Shown here: positions 27,837 through 38,600 of the stretch, one piece after another
Numbering within the stretch: the stretch's first letter is position 1
Layout of the letters: the number at the start of each line of letters is the position of its first letter
Origin: Stentor roeselii
Taxonomy: Eukaryota > Ciliophora > Heterotrichea > Heterotrichida > Stentoridae
Reading direction: 5' to 3'
DNA length: 64,000 nucleotides
Assembly: GCA_006503475.1 (NCBI GenBank)
Contig: RSEH01000104.1
Location: forward strand, 87,356-151,355
Notes under the pieces: model-generated
What the model saw: the letters and a program-made list of their open reading frames with translations, nothing else
Database searches by the model: none
What the model was told of the DNA's origin: nothing
Translations under genes and position numbers: made by a program

Positions 27837-28808
27837 ATGCAGGATAGGTTCAACTCCGAAGATCAAATCAACCTTCATTTGAAAGAAAACTCGATGGACC
27901 GCCTTACAAGAGCCAGACAAAAACACTATTCAAACCTCGTCGATTTCGTCAAAAATCATGTCAATAAAATCACTCAAAAGTTCCACAAAAGTGAAGAAAA
28001 CCTTAAAAAAATACATCAACTCCGAGAAAAAATCATTAAAAGTAAAGGAGAGTCTCGTGACAACAAAATACAAAAGATTCTCATCAAAAGACATGAAAAA
28101 AACACTTCGAAACGATTTTACGAAGCTTTTACCCCTGTTCAGAAAAAGACTATATCGAGAAGTGCGTCTTTACCTCGCATTAGAAAAGAAGACTACGATG
28201 AACAGAAACTAGAAAAAATCAACAAAAAACTTGAGTCAAGCTTTGACAGGGCCCAGGTGCATAAAAAGTCGATTTCTGCATCGGCTTCTTCAATGCTTAA
28301 AAAAAGTAGCTTGGAAAACTCGGCATCCCTTTCAAATCTTGATTATTGCAAAAAACTTCAAATTTTGTTGGAGAAACAAAGACAGGTCTATGATAGCAAA
28401 AAAGAATTTCATGAAAAAATCGCTAACAGATTAAAAACTGTCAATCAGAGTAAGTCGAAAACTAAGGAAAAATCTGCGAAAAAACTGAAATTAGAAATGC
28501 AAAACTTTGAAAGAGTCACTCTTGAGAGGATATCGAGTGAATCTGTTAAATTGGATAAACTTAGAAAGACTAGGCAGCTGCATTCGCAGATGTCTGCTGA
28601 GAGGTGGAAGGTAAAAAAAGAAAACCAGCTCCAAAAATTCTTCCTAAACCGTCGACTAGCATTCAACCAAAAAGAAAAAATTCTAGAAAAAGCTTTAAAA
28701 AGCCACCCACTTCCCGAGTTCTCAACTCCAAAGAGCCACGACATTTCAAGCCTAAAGTTCTGGCGTGACTCAGAACTCTACAAGCAACGAATCCGTTTAA
28801 TAAAATAG
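27837..28808 (+). CDS. Lys-rich coiled-coil protein (323 aa)
   Basis: Almost the whole protein is a basic coiled coil, with stretches such as KSKTKEKSAKKLKLEMQNFE and a helical C-terminal part (FLNRRLAFNQKEKILEKAL). The C-terminus FWRDSELYKQRIRLIK is compact and may be a conserved motif. No family is recognised. It starts 59 bp after the Scc2 stop and ends 23 bp from a convergent stop. Confidence 0.7.
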   Translation: MQDRFNSEDQINLHLKENSMDRLTRARQKHYSNLVDFVKNHVNKITQKFHKSEENLKKIHQLREKIIKSKGESRDNKIQKILIKRHEKNTSKRFYEAFTPVQKKTISRSASLPRIRKEDYDEQKLEKINKKLESSFDRAQVHKKSISASASSMLKKSSLENSASLSNLDYCKKLQILLEKQRQVYDSKKEFHEKIANRLKTVNQSKSKTKEKSAKKLKLEMQNFERVTLERISSESVKLDKLRKTRQLHSQMSAERWKVKKENQLQKFFLNRRLAFNQKEKILEKALKSHPLPEFSTPKSHDISSLKFWRDSELYKQRIRLIK

Positions 28809-28831
28809 TAACTTCTATCTAAATCCTTTAT

Positions 28832-30181
28832 TTACCTTGAAATAAGTGACTGTCTCTTCCTTCTCGAAATAATGAAATACCTAACAACACTGAAAACGAT
28901 TCCAAGTAGAATAAATAAAGAAATGATCAACAAAAGAATAGCCCATGTAGGAAAGCCTTGGCCGACATAGTCTCCAGAGGAAAAGTCGCATCCTTCTTGA
29001 TAAGTATAGTCATCCACATCGGCTGCCCAGAGGTAAAAATTCGCATCTCCATTAACAGGGTTCTCATAATTTATCGCTCCAGCGACAAAGTTTTGAAGTT
29101 GATTGCACATCGCTAAAAGTTGCCTTTTTTGGTTATTGAATCCCAGAGTGTCTGGCCATACAGCTTTGTCATCACTGATCACATGATGAAAATCAGCGTA
29201 GTGGAAATCTGTTGGATTCGGGTTTATGTCATTCACCTTCAAGACTCCGTTTAATTCAATCGCTGTTATGTAAAGTCGTCCTTTAGCACCTGAGAGAAGT
29301 CCATCACTTGCTGACTTTTTATAACCTAACTTGACAGCTTTGTTTGAAATGTCTTTGTTATTTTTAGCTTCTCTTAGATATTTGGTTTCTATCGCGTATA
29401 AAGTCCTACTGGTCAGAGGGGTGTAATAAAGAATTCTTCTATCACAAGACAATGCGATTCCATCGACTCCTGTTTGCATTGGATTGTTTTCATTGACTCT
29501 TTTGCCGTTTATAACAATCCATAATGTTGGGTCTGGAATGGTGGATGGCTTGAGAGTCATAGTTCTCCAGATTTCATTTGTATTCAAGTCGATCACAATG
29601 AAACCAGGGTACCGATACCCAGAGTCCGAGATATAAATAAAATCGTTTTCAGTGTCGATAACCAGGTCATTCAAAAACGAGTACTCAGGATGTATCGGGT
29701 CAATAAACTTTTCAAGGTTCCATGACATGAGAAGCTCTCCAGTTATTTTATATTTATTCAACTTGGCAGACCCAGGGACATAGCTTCCATTAATAAGACC
29801 CTGATCCAAAGCCCAGATATTATCATGCTTGTCTATTTCAAACCCTAACACTGCCTGCAATGCTGAAGGGTCATACGCCTTGTTCCCTTCAAAACTAGGA
29901 AAAGGCTGAAAAAGGCCGATGTTATCCTTTGAGTTAATCAAAACGTTTAAAGTGGCTGGAACGTCATTCCACCATCTGGGAATACTCACAAAAATCGTTC
30001 CATTCGATGAGACTTTCACACCTGCTGGCATGCAACTGTGGTAATGTTTGTTTAGGTTGTAGGTATTCCAATCTGAGGGATTTTGGAATGTGAAGTTGAT
30101 CCATTTCATTTTGTGCAAGATGTGCTGGTTGTAAGATGCAGATGCCCCTAGAAATGTTAACAAAAAGAAAATAGTCGCCAT
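28832..30181 (-). CDS. Yellow/major-royal-jelly-family membrane protein
   Basis: The 449-residue protein has an N-terminal signal peptide (hydrophobic residues 1-16) and a long Yellow/MRJP-type beta-propeller. Family features seen are GNKAYDPSALQAVLGFEID, the NIWALDQGLING segment, FLNDLVIDTENDFIYISDSG and GVDGIALSCDRRILYYTPL. A C-terminal transmembrane helix (about 406-433) is followed by a basic tail (RRKRQ), so most of the protein should face outside or a vesicle lumen. Yellow proteins bind small molecules or act in pigment pathways in insects; their role in ciliates is unknown. It follows the phosphatase gene by 13 bp. Confidence 0.85.
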   Translation of the reverse strand: MATIFFLLTFLGASASYNQHILHKMKWINFTFQNPSDWNTYNLNKHYHSCMPAGVKVSSNGTIFVSIPRWWNDVPATLNVLINSKDNIGLFQPFPSFEGNKAYDPSALQAVLGFEIDKHDNIWALDQGLINGSYVPGSAKLNKYKITGELLMSWNLEKFIDPIHPEYSFLNDLVIDTENDFIYISDSGYRYPGFIVIDLNTNEIWRTMTLKPSTIPDPTLWIVINGKRVNENNPMQTGVDGIALSCDRRILYYTPLTSRTLYAIETKYLREAKNNKDISNKAVKLGYKKSASDGLLSGAKGRLYITAIELNGVLKVNDINPNPTDFHYADFHHVISDDKAVWPDTLGFNNQKRQLLAMCNQLQNFVAGAINYENPVNGDANFYLWAADVDDYTYQEGCDFSSGDYVGQGFPTWAILLLIISLFILLGIVFSVVRYFIISRRKRQSLISR

Positions 30182-30194
30182 TATTAAGGGTTAA

Positions 30195-30719
30195 CTAGAT
30201 TAGGGATTGTGAAGCGGAGAGTAATGAATTCTCGTAGATTGATAATTGGAATAAAAAACCTTGGTTTGGCATTATTACTGGACGCTTTGATTTTAAGAAT
30301 TTCAGAGCGGAGTCTAGGGACATTGAGTGGTTTTTCATTAGGTAAGCGATTATTATTGTTGCTGAACGACTTTTACCTGCGAAACAGTGGACTAGAACCT
30401 TCTGACCAGCGGCTAGTGCAGTATCTATGAAACTAAAAGCTTCATCAAAGACGTTTAATATATTGAACTCAATAGTATCCAAGATTTCGATAGACTTATA
30501 AGTAAACAGCTCGGGAAAACTGCTATTCAAGTTATCAGCTACAGTCAGAATATGACTAATCTGGTTCTCAAGCAAAAAGTTCTTATTCAAAGCAGCTCCG
30601 ATGCTACCAATAAACACTCCAGGAACGACTTCCACAGGTAAAGGATCATCTTTTTTGAACTTAAGAGCCAGAATCATTTTGACCTTAGAGATGATCATGT
30701 TTTTTCTGCGACTTTCCAT
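30195..30719 (-). CDS. Dual-specificity protein phosphatase
   Basis: The 174-residue protein contains the full catalytic signature HCFAGKSRS (residues 111-119) and the general-acid Asp in EILDTIEF (Asp81). AYLM and the RPVIMPNQGF segment are typical of dual-specificity phosphatases. It would remove phosphate from Ser/Thr and Tyr residues, often of MAP kinases; the substrate here is unknown. It starts just 3 bp after the TAG of the upstream gene and is followed after 13 bp by the Yellow-like gene, which makes a three-gene, operon-like run on the minus strand. Confidence 0.9.
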   Translation of the reverse strand: MESRRKNMIISKVKMILALKFKKDDPLPVEVVPGVFIGSIGAALNKNFLLENQISHILTVADNLNSSFPELFTYKSIEILDTIEFNILNVFDEAFSFIDTALAAGQKVLVHCFAGKSRSATIIIAYLMKNHSMSLDSALKFLKSKRPVIMPNQGFLFQLSIYENSLLSASQSLI

Positions 30720-30722
30720 TAT

Positions 30723-31367
30723 CTAGTTATTATTTAACTCTGAAAATAGTTTTTCCTCAAATTCTTCTAAACTTGAATCCGACCCTTGTTCAAGTTTATG
30801 TTTTTTCTTCTCTAATTTCTTCAACTCTCCTTCAAGATTCCTAATTTTTTGTTTTAACTCAGCTAATTTCGCTTGTTTTTCAATATTTTCCAAAGTTTCA
30901 GGAATATTGACACCTTTTTCCCTAAGTTCAGCTTGAGTAGTCTCAATCAATTTCTGCACATTTTGACAATAAAGAGAAGCTGAAGACTTATAAGCCAAGT
31001 TTTGAATCAATTTTCTTTGCTTGGTAGAAGCTTTGCTGAGGTTTGAAAGAAGGTTGTTTAGACTATTTTTTGACTTGTTGAGACCCAGCCATTTGTTCTC
31101 AAGTGTTTTAAGAAAGGAAAGATGAGAAGACTTTTTTGAGATGTTCTTTTGAAGATTGGTTGAAATTGATTCAGTTGATTGAAGTTTTGAATTAGCTAAG
31201 GCAAGCAAAAGGGAGATACTTTGGGAATCTGGAATTGATGATGAAGGGCTTTCAGGCTTTGAAGACTCGAAGGATTTTTTTGATTGTTTTAAAGACTCGT
31301 TTTCGGAGGCTAGTTGTTTTAGTTGATGGAGTAAAGATTGAACTTGCTGGTCTGAGTTTTTTGACAT
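30723..31367 (-). CDS. Coiled-coil protein (214 aa)
   Basis: Ser/Lys-rich helices are followed by a strong C-terminal coiled coil (about 160-210, including KLEKKKHKLEQG). No family is recognised. Its TAG stop is separated from the next ATG by three bases. The start at 31367 is 89 bp from the divergent transporter start. Confidence 0.7.
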   Translation of the reverse strand: MSKNSDQQVQSLLHQLKQLASENESLKQSKKSFESSKPESPSSSIPDSQSISLLLALANSKLQSTESISTNLQKNISKKSSHLSFLKTLENKWLGLNKSKNSLNNLLSNLSKASTKQRKLIQNLAYKSSASLYCQNVQKLIETTQAELREKGVNIPETLENIEKQAKLAELKQKIRNLEGELKKLEKKKHKLEQGSDSSLEEFEEKLFSELNNN

Positions 31368-31456
31368 TTTTAGCTAGTGGAAGAACTATAAGCTATGAGT
31401 TTTTTGGTTTCTGGAATACGTGGATTTATCTGGTTAATGTAATAGAATGGTTTATA

Positions 31457-32806
31457 ATGGAAATAGGAAGGTTCTCACTTGAAGAGGCTCTGGTCAAGGA
31501 CACCGATAAGATTCATTGGAGGTCACTAATAATCTTTCTAACATTTTCACTGAACCCATTTGTCTTCGCAATGGGAAAAGCCATCCATTTATCAGGAGTG
31601 ATTCCATTTCTCTTCATCCTGCCAATAGTCCTCCTTTTATTTTTCTTCATGAACAAGTTAGTAATCGAGAACTTCAACGACTTCTCAACCAACTTACAAG
31701 AACTTTACAACAACTACTTCCATAGATTTGACAAAGTATTAAATCTTGGTTTGTTTTTATACGGAATGTTTTTCATCTCAACATCGACAGCCCTGTTAAT
31801 GATAAACATTTTAACCTTACTGAGAGACTTTGGCATAACTGAAGTATCAGCGATAGTGATGTTTATCTATCTTATGACATTAGGAGCTTTTACTGTTCTT
31901 TTCTCAATTTCCAATCGAATAAGGAATTACTATTACCTTGGAATAGCTTCGATTTTCTTATGGTTCCTTGGCCTTATCGGAGCTTTTGCCTTGGTTATAG
32001 CGAATTCAAGTAAATCTTCTGATTTGATGAGTTGTGGTGAGTTTTACTTCAGTTCTGACTTTTACCATGTGGCTTACATCGTGGTTGTTCCAGTGAACAT
32101 AATCCAAGCCTTTAACCTGATATTCAGAGACTTCAAAGAAACAGGGACCATGAACCCAAGAGAAGCTTGTTTAAAATCTTTAAAATATTCAACTCTTATC
32201 ACAGTCTTCGCTTATTTCATCCTCGGCCTCTGCCTGGGGTTCACAGAAGAAATAGTGATATACCAAAAAAACGCGATAAATCACTTTGATTTCACTGTTT
32301 TAACAATGACTGTTTATAGAGTCTTCAAGTTCTTTTGGTTCAGTCTTCAAATCGCTCTTATGATGCCAACTATCAAGCTTGCCTTTCTTGGACTCTATTA
32401 CACGCCTGATTCAGAAATTTCAAGACTTTCTTCTTTTTTACTTTCAGTTTTTTTTACTTTTGTTTCAGTTTGTGTGGCATGTTATACTTATCTTTATCAT
32501 AAAGGAGTCAGTGAATCGAAAATTGGAGGAAAGTTGGAAGAATGCTCGAATGATGAAAACTTTTCGAATATCGAGGTGAGTAAGGTTTACTTAGATCTTA
32601 ATATCAAGTTTTATGCTATTCATTACTTGTTTCTTGGAACTTCTTTACTTGGAGCTTGTGTTGGACTTTTGTATCCTTGGGGAATAATGATCAGGGCGTT
32701 TAAGTATGAGGTTTACAAGATTGCTTTAACTGGACTTGCTGCTTTTGCGGTTATTGTTTGTATTCTTTTGGAATTTATTTATCCTCAGAGCAAGCCGGTT
32801 ATTTAG
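31457..32806 (+). CDS. Multi-pass membrane protein, amino-acid-transporter-like
   Basis: The 449-residue protein has about ten or eleven hydrophobic helices, for example VIPFLFILPIVLLLFFF, VLNLGLFLYGMFFISTSTAL and LLGACVGLLYPWGIMI. The length and helix pattern match the amino acid/auxin permease (AAAP) superfamily, but I see no decisive motif, so the family call is tentative. I choose the ATG at 31457 because the upstream part of the frame overlaps the divergent gene and has no in-frame ATG close to the transporter. It lies in a cellular membrane; its substrate is unknown. Confidence 0.65.
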   Translation: MEIGRFSLEEALVKDTDKIHWRSLIIFLTFSLNPFVFAMGKAIHLSGVIPFLFILPIVLLLFFFMNKLVIENFNDFSTNLQELYNNYFHRFDKVLNLGLFLYGMFFISTSTALLMINILTLLRDFGITEVSAIVMFIYLMTLGAFTVLFSISNRIRNYYYLGIASIFLWFLGLIGAFALVIANSSKSSDLMSCGEFYFSSDFYHVAYIVVVPVNIIQAFNLIFRDFKETGTMNPREACLKSLKYSTLITVFAYFILGLCLGFTEEIVIYQKNAINHFDFTVLTMTVYRVFKFFWFSLQIALMMPTIKLAFLGLYYTPDSEISRLSSFLLSVFFTFVSVCVACYTYLYHKGVSESKIGGKLEECSNDENFSNIEVSKVYLDLNIKFYAIHYLFLGTSLLGACVGLLYPWGIMIRAFKYEVYKIALTGLAAFAVIVCILLEFIYPQSKPVI

Positions 32807-33085
32807 TTAGATAATAGGATTGAGTTAAAGTCTTGAGAAAGGAAGATTTTAGGTAAGTTGAGTGGTTTGAGGAAGTTTGTTGTTTAAGGAATGGGGATTA
32901 GGAAGGATTGGGTTTATTATTTTAGATAAGTTTTTATCATATTAAGATTGGAAGAATTATGAGTTATCATTTTATTTATCCGAATCTTTTCAATCTTGAA
33001 TGAAATAACACGTTTCGTAAGTGTTCGTCTTCTAAGTATTTATCAGTAACTCTTATTTTTATAGTGTTTAACATCAATAAAACCG

Positions 33086-33553
33086 TCATTGTTGTAAAAC
33101 AACGATCAAGTGATTCAATTTCAGAGTAATTATTTGTCTTTTAAAACAAAAATCTTGCACTTCGTCAAAGGAAACTTTTCTTTCATTGCAGTTTCTTGAA
33201 TTACATCCAACAAGTAAGAGTTTTTCCTTATCAAGCATCTGATTTTGTATTGCCTTGATTCTAGTCTTGACAGATTCGTATTGTAAATCAGAAAGTAAAT
33301 TAAATACAAAGATTATCGCATGTGGCACAACTGAAAGCAGTCCAATAGTCTGATCAATACTTGAATCAATCGGATGAAAAATCTTGACTTCTTGGTTAAC
33401 TAAAGGAATAACTACATTTTTTTCAATACAATCAAACCTATCAATTCTAATTGGTTTACTTTCTCCTTCAAGACTAAAAACAAATCCAAGACTTCCAGAA
33501 AAAGAATCACCTCCCATCAAGACTCTAAAAGTACCTTCTTGTAAACTATTCAT
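33086..33553 (-). CDS. Ras-like small GTPase relative with lost GTP-binding motifs
   Basis: The order of strands and helices in this 155-residue protein follows the Ras fold: an N-terminal beta strand and loop (RVLMGGDSFSGSLGF), a central AIIFVFNLLS segment where Rabs have a VYDIT-like strand, and LLLVGCNSRNCNERKVSFDEV where Rabs have VGNKxDL...REVS. The P-loop GxxxxGKS/T is missing and NKxD reads NSRN, so GTP binding is doubtful. It may be a pseudo-GTPase adaptor. It starts 29 bp after the stop of the SEL1 gene on the same strand. Confidence 0.5.
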   Translation of the reverse strand: MNSLQEGTFRVLMGGDSFSGSLGFVFSLEGESKPIRIDRFDCIEKNVVIPLVNQEVKIFHPIDSSIDQTIGLLSVVPHAIIFVFNLLSDLQYESVKTRIKAIQNQMLDKEKLLLVGCNSRNCNERKVSFDEVQDFCFKRQIITLKLNHLIVVLQQ

Positions 33554-33582
33554 TTATAAAATCCATTATCTTCAATTCTTAA

Positions 33583-35352
33583 TTAAAACCTTTTAAAACC
33601 TCCAAAAAATCCATTAATCTTCATACTAAACTTCAAAGCCCACATAGCAAGATAAGCCGGAAATTTACTCAAAGGGTCAACAACCTGCATGTCAGCTAAT
33701 TGAATAAGAAGTTCATAAGTTTCAATAGCTTTTGTATAATTATTCAGATTTCCAACTCCACTTTGATAAGCATAAGCCAAGTAAAACATTTTCTCAGCAG
33801 AAAGAGGCGAATTTTCCAAGACATTGAAAGCAAAAACATTTCCTTGTTTCTTTAAAATCTTCGAAAGTTGAACTGCACTCCAAGAGTCTCCCCGACTAAG
33901 TCCAAGTGTCAAGTAATGTTTTAAACAATAGTCCTTATCGAACTTGCAATTAACCTTCACCAGTCCTTTAATAATCAAGTAGCTGATGGCCTTGTAAGCT
34001 TCTGTGTACCCCAAACCAGCAGCGAAGAGATAAAAAAGATAAGCGCCTTCGAAGTCTCCTTCTTTGTACCTGGTGACTGCTTTGTTTATGTAATCGTCTG
34101 ACTGTGCCATGTGAATGGTAAACATTGACAAGTTAAAAGATTTGAGGTAGTCCTTTTGAATGACTTTTCCGTGATAGTACTGCCCGGCCATGTTGTACAT
34201 CGCAGCAGGACTGCCCATCACAGCAGCGATTGCAAGGTACTTCACTGCTTCTTGACTGTTGTTCTGCACACCCATGCCGTTCATCATGTAAACTCCTAAA
34301 TTATTGAAACTTTGAGTATCTCCTAAATCAACTCCTTTCATTGCAAGTTCAACAGCTCTTGAAAAATTCTTCTTAACATCTTTTCCCTTCTCATAAAGAA
34401 CTGTCAAGGTCTTAATCGCTTCTAAACTTCCTTGTTTTTCTGCTTTTTCTAAAAAAATTAAAGCTTTAGTAACGTTTTTCTTTACTCCGGTACCTTGAAG
34501 GTACATTTTTCCTATTCGGGCTGTCGCTCTTTTACTTCCAAATTTCATTCCAAGCCTGTAAAACGCGAGAGACTCTTCAAAATCCTGAGGAACTCCTAGT
34601 GGAACACTTCCAAAGTAAAAAATCTGAGCAATTTTCAGGATTTCTTCCAGATGTTCTCGTCGATGAAAGGCTTTTCTATTTAAAATCAAGTATTTTTCCT
34701 TGTCAAGGTCGACATGTTCTTCATTTTCCAGCTTTTCAAGTGAAATCACTTTTTTAGAGACTCCAAGATGGTCAATATGTCTCTTTGCTGAATGTGCTTG
34801 AAGTAACGCCGCTTCTGCTGTTTTAAGGTAAACTGTGCATAAAGGTCCGAGTTCGAATGGAAAGTTCTGCAAGGTTGAATTTTCATCTGGAAAAATTGAG
34901 GTTAAATCAATTTTTCTTAGATTTATGCAGTCTAGGATTGATGATAGGTAAAAAGTTGATAAGTTGCTTTGGGATTTTGATGTTGACTTTATTGATTTTA
35001 TTGCTTCGAATGGCATCGGGTTCATGGAATTCAGAGATGGGAAGGAATTTGTTAGGTATGAGTCTTTTTGAAGGACTTGAAGGGCAAAGATTGAGTTTTC
35101 GTGGCTTTGGATTGATGATTGTTGTAGGAAATTCAAGGCTTTTGAAAAGTTTCTTGAGATATTTTTAGAAGGGTTTCCGAAGAAGTAGTCTTCAAATAGG
35201 GTGTAAAGAATGGTTGAGTTTTGGAGATTGGAGGAGGTTTCGAATGGAGATGAGGAGTTCAAGCAGGACTGAAGGTCATTTTTTGGAAATTCCTGGGTTT
35301 TTTCTGATGTTTCAAAGGAATTCGAAGTGAAGATTAGTATAAAGATAAACAT
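33583..35352 (-). CDS. SEL1-repeat protein, SEL1L/Hrd3-like
   Basis: The 589-residue protein starts with a likely signal peptide (MFIFILIFTSN) and has at least seven SEL1-like repeats between about residues 245 and 530, for example ATARIGKMYLQGTGVKKN, LTVLYEKGKDVKKNFSRAVE and FNNLGVYMMNGMGVQNN. Several N-glycosylation sequons lie in the N-terminal third. Secreted SEL1-repeat proteins of this type include SEL1L/Hrd3, the ER-lumen adaptor of the Hrd1 ubiquitin ligase. A C-terminal hydrophobic segment (YLAMWALKFSM) is shorter than the Hrd3 transmembrane helix. An ERAD role is inferred from architecture only. Confidence 0.75.
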   Translation of the reverse strand: MFIFILIFTSNSFETSEKTQEFPKNDLQSCLNSSSPFETSSNLQNSTILYTLFEDYFFGNPSKNISRNFSKALNFLQQSSIQSHENSIFALQVLQKDSYLTNSFPSLNSMNPMPFEAIKSIKSTSKSQSNLSTFYLSSILDCINLRKIDLTSIFPDENSTLQNFPFELGPLCTVYLKTAEAALLQAHSAKRHIDHLGVSKKVISLEKLENEEHVDLDKEKYLILNRKAFHRREHLEEILKIAQIFYFGSVPLGVPQDFEESLAFYRLGMKFGSKRATARIGKMYLQGTGVKKNVTKALIFLEKAEKQGSLEAIKTLTVLYEKGKDVKKNFSRAVELAMKGVDLGDTQSFNNLGVYMMNGMGVQNNSQEAVKYLAIAAVMGSPAAMYNMAGQYYHGKVIQKDYLKSFNLSMFTIHMAQSDDYINKAVTRYKEGDFEGAYLFYLFAAGLGYTEAYKAISYLIIKGLVKVNCKFDKDYCLKHYLTLGLSRGDSWSAVQLSKILKKQGNVFAFNVLENSPLSAEKMFYLAYAYQSGVGNLNNYTKAIETYELLIQLADMQVVDPLSKFPAYLAMWALKFSMKINGFFGGFKRF

Positions 35353-35655
35353 AATAATTTATGATATGGGTATAGCAGTCTTTTAACCAAAATTTAAAAA
35401 TACTCTAGTATATATAATAAAACCATAAATATATATAATAAAACCATAAATATATATAATACAAACATAAATATATAATACAAACACTATTCCTTTTCAA
35501 ACTCCATCAAAGCTGCAATCAACAAAAAAAAAAAACATTCCATTTAATTTCAATCTGCAAAACATCAAACTACTCCTCCACCCCAATCAAAAACTAAACC
35601 CATCCAAATAATCCCAAAGCCCTAAATTTTTCCGAACTAATCCCAAACAATAAAA
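35353..35655. repeat. AT-rich 21-22-bp tandem repeat and G-poor leader
   Basis: From about 35410 to 35487 a unit like ATAATAAAACCATAAATATAT is repeated about three and a half times, with later copies varying. From there to the RNF213-like ATG the plus strand is C/A-rich with about five Gs in 175 bases. The spacer holds the divergent promoters of the SEL1-repeat gene and the giant AAA+ gene. Confidence 0.6.
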
Positions 35656-38600
35656 ATGAGTGATCAATATCAAAGAAGCTTACCCAAATCCGATCTAGAA
35701 AAAATCACCTCTTTGAAATATGAAGAACTCCAGAAAGTCAGCGCAGCATGTTTCAAAGCAACTCAAAAATACCATCATTTATTCCAAGTCAGCCTAAGCT
35801 GGGAAGACGCTTTTCTATTGACATTACTCGGAGATTATTCCGGTTACGACGTCTCCTTGCTCAATTTTTTCAGAAACTCAAGAACTCTCTCAGAAGTGAG
35901 CCCGATATGGGACGTAAGTCTAAGCACAAGAGCCAGTGACTTTATCAGAAATCAAAACGAAAAATATTCTTACATTTACTTCATCCTTGACTTGATAAAA
36001 GGAAGATTTCAAATGACTTACGAGTCTGACTTTTACCTTTTAATCAACTCTTCACTTGCTCCCAGTAATGAACTTTGTGGACTGGTTTTAATTGAGACTT
36101 ACCCGGAATTCGCTTTGAAGATCTTAGTGAGTCTTTTTAAGGAAGATGAAGTGAACAATTCAATTAACCAGTTTTGCTCGGTTGATAGAAATATCAGTAA
36201 ATTTAAGAATGTTGAATTTGAAGGAAGATATTTTCAAGTCTCGCAAGATTCGCTTATGATTCATTATCCTGGATCGATTTGTGGAATGAGAGATTTGATG
36301 AGGGTTTCTAGCTTTCAGGGAAATGGGGGATTATTTGGAAATATATCAGGTGATGTTAAAGAGAAAAATGAAGCTCCAGATGTGATTGTTATTCCAGCCA
36401 AGCAGTCGCAGGATGAGTGGGTCCAGCCAGGTGAGGACTACGGAAACCCTTATTTTAAGAACCTTCATGAAAAAAGGCAATATTTGGACCCAGGTCTTCC
36501 TTTTACACCTTTAGATGAAGTAGAAAATCAGTTCAGTGAGGATTTGATCAACTTCAAGTATAACTTGATGAAAAATAATCGTGAAAAGTATCTGAGGTCT
36601 GTGGGACTTGGTAGAAGGGATTTGACTACTTGGACCAACTTGTTGGTTGACTGGCATATGAGAGACTTCAGTGGGCAGATTGGAAAATACGATATTTATG
36701 AGAACTCTGGACTTTTATGGAGAATTTCTATTGGCGGGGAACTGCTGAGTGTACTTAAACAAATTGATGAAAATGAATTTATCCATTATTTCACATTGTT
36801 TATACGATTTGGACTTGGTTTCGTCATTCAAGATGTTGAGATGTTTTACCTTATTAATGAAAAAGCTAATGATGACTTCATTTTTTCTATTGTGCCTTTG
36901 AATGGAACTAACCTCAAGTCAGTATTAGTCGCTCTGTACGTCGAATTTGATGAAAAACAGAACTTTTCATATAAAATCAACTTTTCTGACTTCTGCAATG
37001 ACCAAGACCTGCTTCAAAAAATCGACAGTATCAGAAAAGAGTCGTCATATGTGAAAATTTTTCAAAATTTCGGAAAACAAGGAATGAAATCTCTTGTTTT
37101 AATTCAAAAAAACCAGAAAATCATTCCAGTGATGAACTTAAACACGATAAAACCTTCATCAAAGAAGAAAAACATCCACTTTTTATACAGTCTGATGAAA
37201 TCTCAGGCAGATGCCAACATCCTCCTTCAAGATAGCAATAAAAGGAACCATTATTCAACCAAGGTTAAGCTAAACAACGAATTTCAAAATGAAGCTGTTT
37301 ATTTATTTACTTTTTCTGTTGAAATCCCAGAAAAGAGCGAATACTTGATTCAGATGAGCATCAACCTCGAAAAGCGAAACATTCAGTACTATGAAAATTT
37401 GACTGAAAAAAGAACGATTCCTGAAAGTCCAGATTCATTTTTATTTAATGTTGAATTCAAGAAACACGCTAAGGACTTTTCAAAAGAACAACCTCCTGGA
37501 AAGCCATTAAAAGACATATTTGCCCAGTTTTTTTATTACTTAAGTTTCATCAGGCAAAATTCAAGAGAGGACCTTTTTGAGTATCTTGTCAATTCTTTTG
37601 TTTCAGTCTGTGTAAAGCTGAAGGAGAACTTTTCAAAAGATTTTCAATTTTACGTTTTACAAGAAGTAGACCGTGAGTTCGAAGTGATTTCAAATGACAA
37701 CTTAGAAAGATTTTACTGTCTTTTATGCATTTTATCAGTAACTGAAGCTTATCCTATTGAAATGAATTTAAATGACAACAGTCTCAAGAAATTGATTGAA
37801 ATAATCACCTCAAGTAACGGGAAGTACCTGATAGTCCTTCGGCCGAAGACTCATTTCGATTCAGCTGTCAAGGGAATAGTGAAGTCTTTTTTCGTCTTGA
37901 AAAATAAAGGATTAGACTTCAGGTACTTATTCGACAATTTTTATGATTATAACTATTTGAGGGTCGCACTGAAGACTTATCTCGAGCTTCATAAAGAAAG
38001 AAACTTGAAAGTTGACCAAAATGACTTCGACTGTATTTTGACTTACTCTCAGTTATTCACTCATAAGCAAACTGAAATGCTTTTGAAGTACATCATTGAG
38101 ATGATCAAAGAACCATTGAGGCTACTTGCTTTGTTTTCTCATAATTGCTTTCTTAATAAGCCGCTTAGTGAAAAACAGAAAGCTTTGAATGAGTCGATTA
38201 AGTCGTTCAGGCCGAATATTTCTGATTTAATTGAGTTTTTGAGGACTGTTAAAGAAAAATACTCTTTTAATCATTTAATTGATATTAGAGAAGTTTCGAA
38301 AATGATTGAGGAAGTTTTGATGAATAAGGAAAGTATTACCAGGCAGAATCTTTCGAAAATTAAGGAAATTTTTGAGTTTCTTATTTCTGAGAATAATGTT
38401 TTTCAAATTGATATGAAGTTAAAGGCGAATAATTTGATGAACTTCTTTACTTTTAGTGAGTGTTTACCTGTTTTTTCCTTGATTCCGAATGATATTCCTG
38501 AACTTTTTCAGAGCTGGATGAGTCGATCTGCCTTTTCAATCACTAACAAGCAAGCTCTTCAACAAATAGAGAAAGAATTCGAGTCAATCCCCAAAAAATT

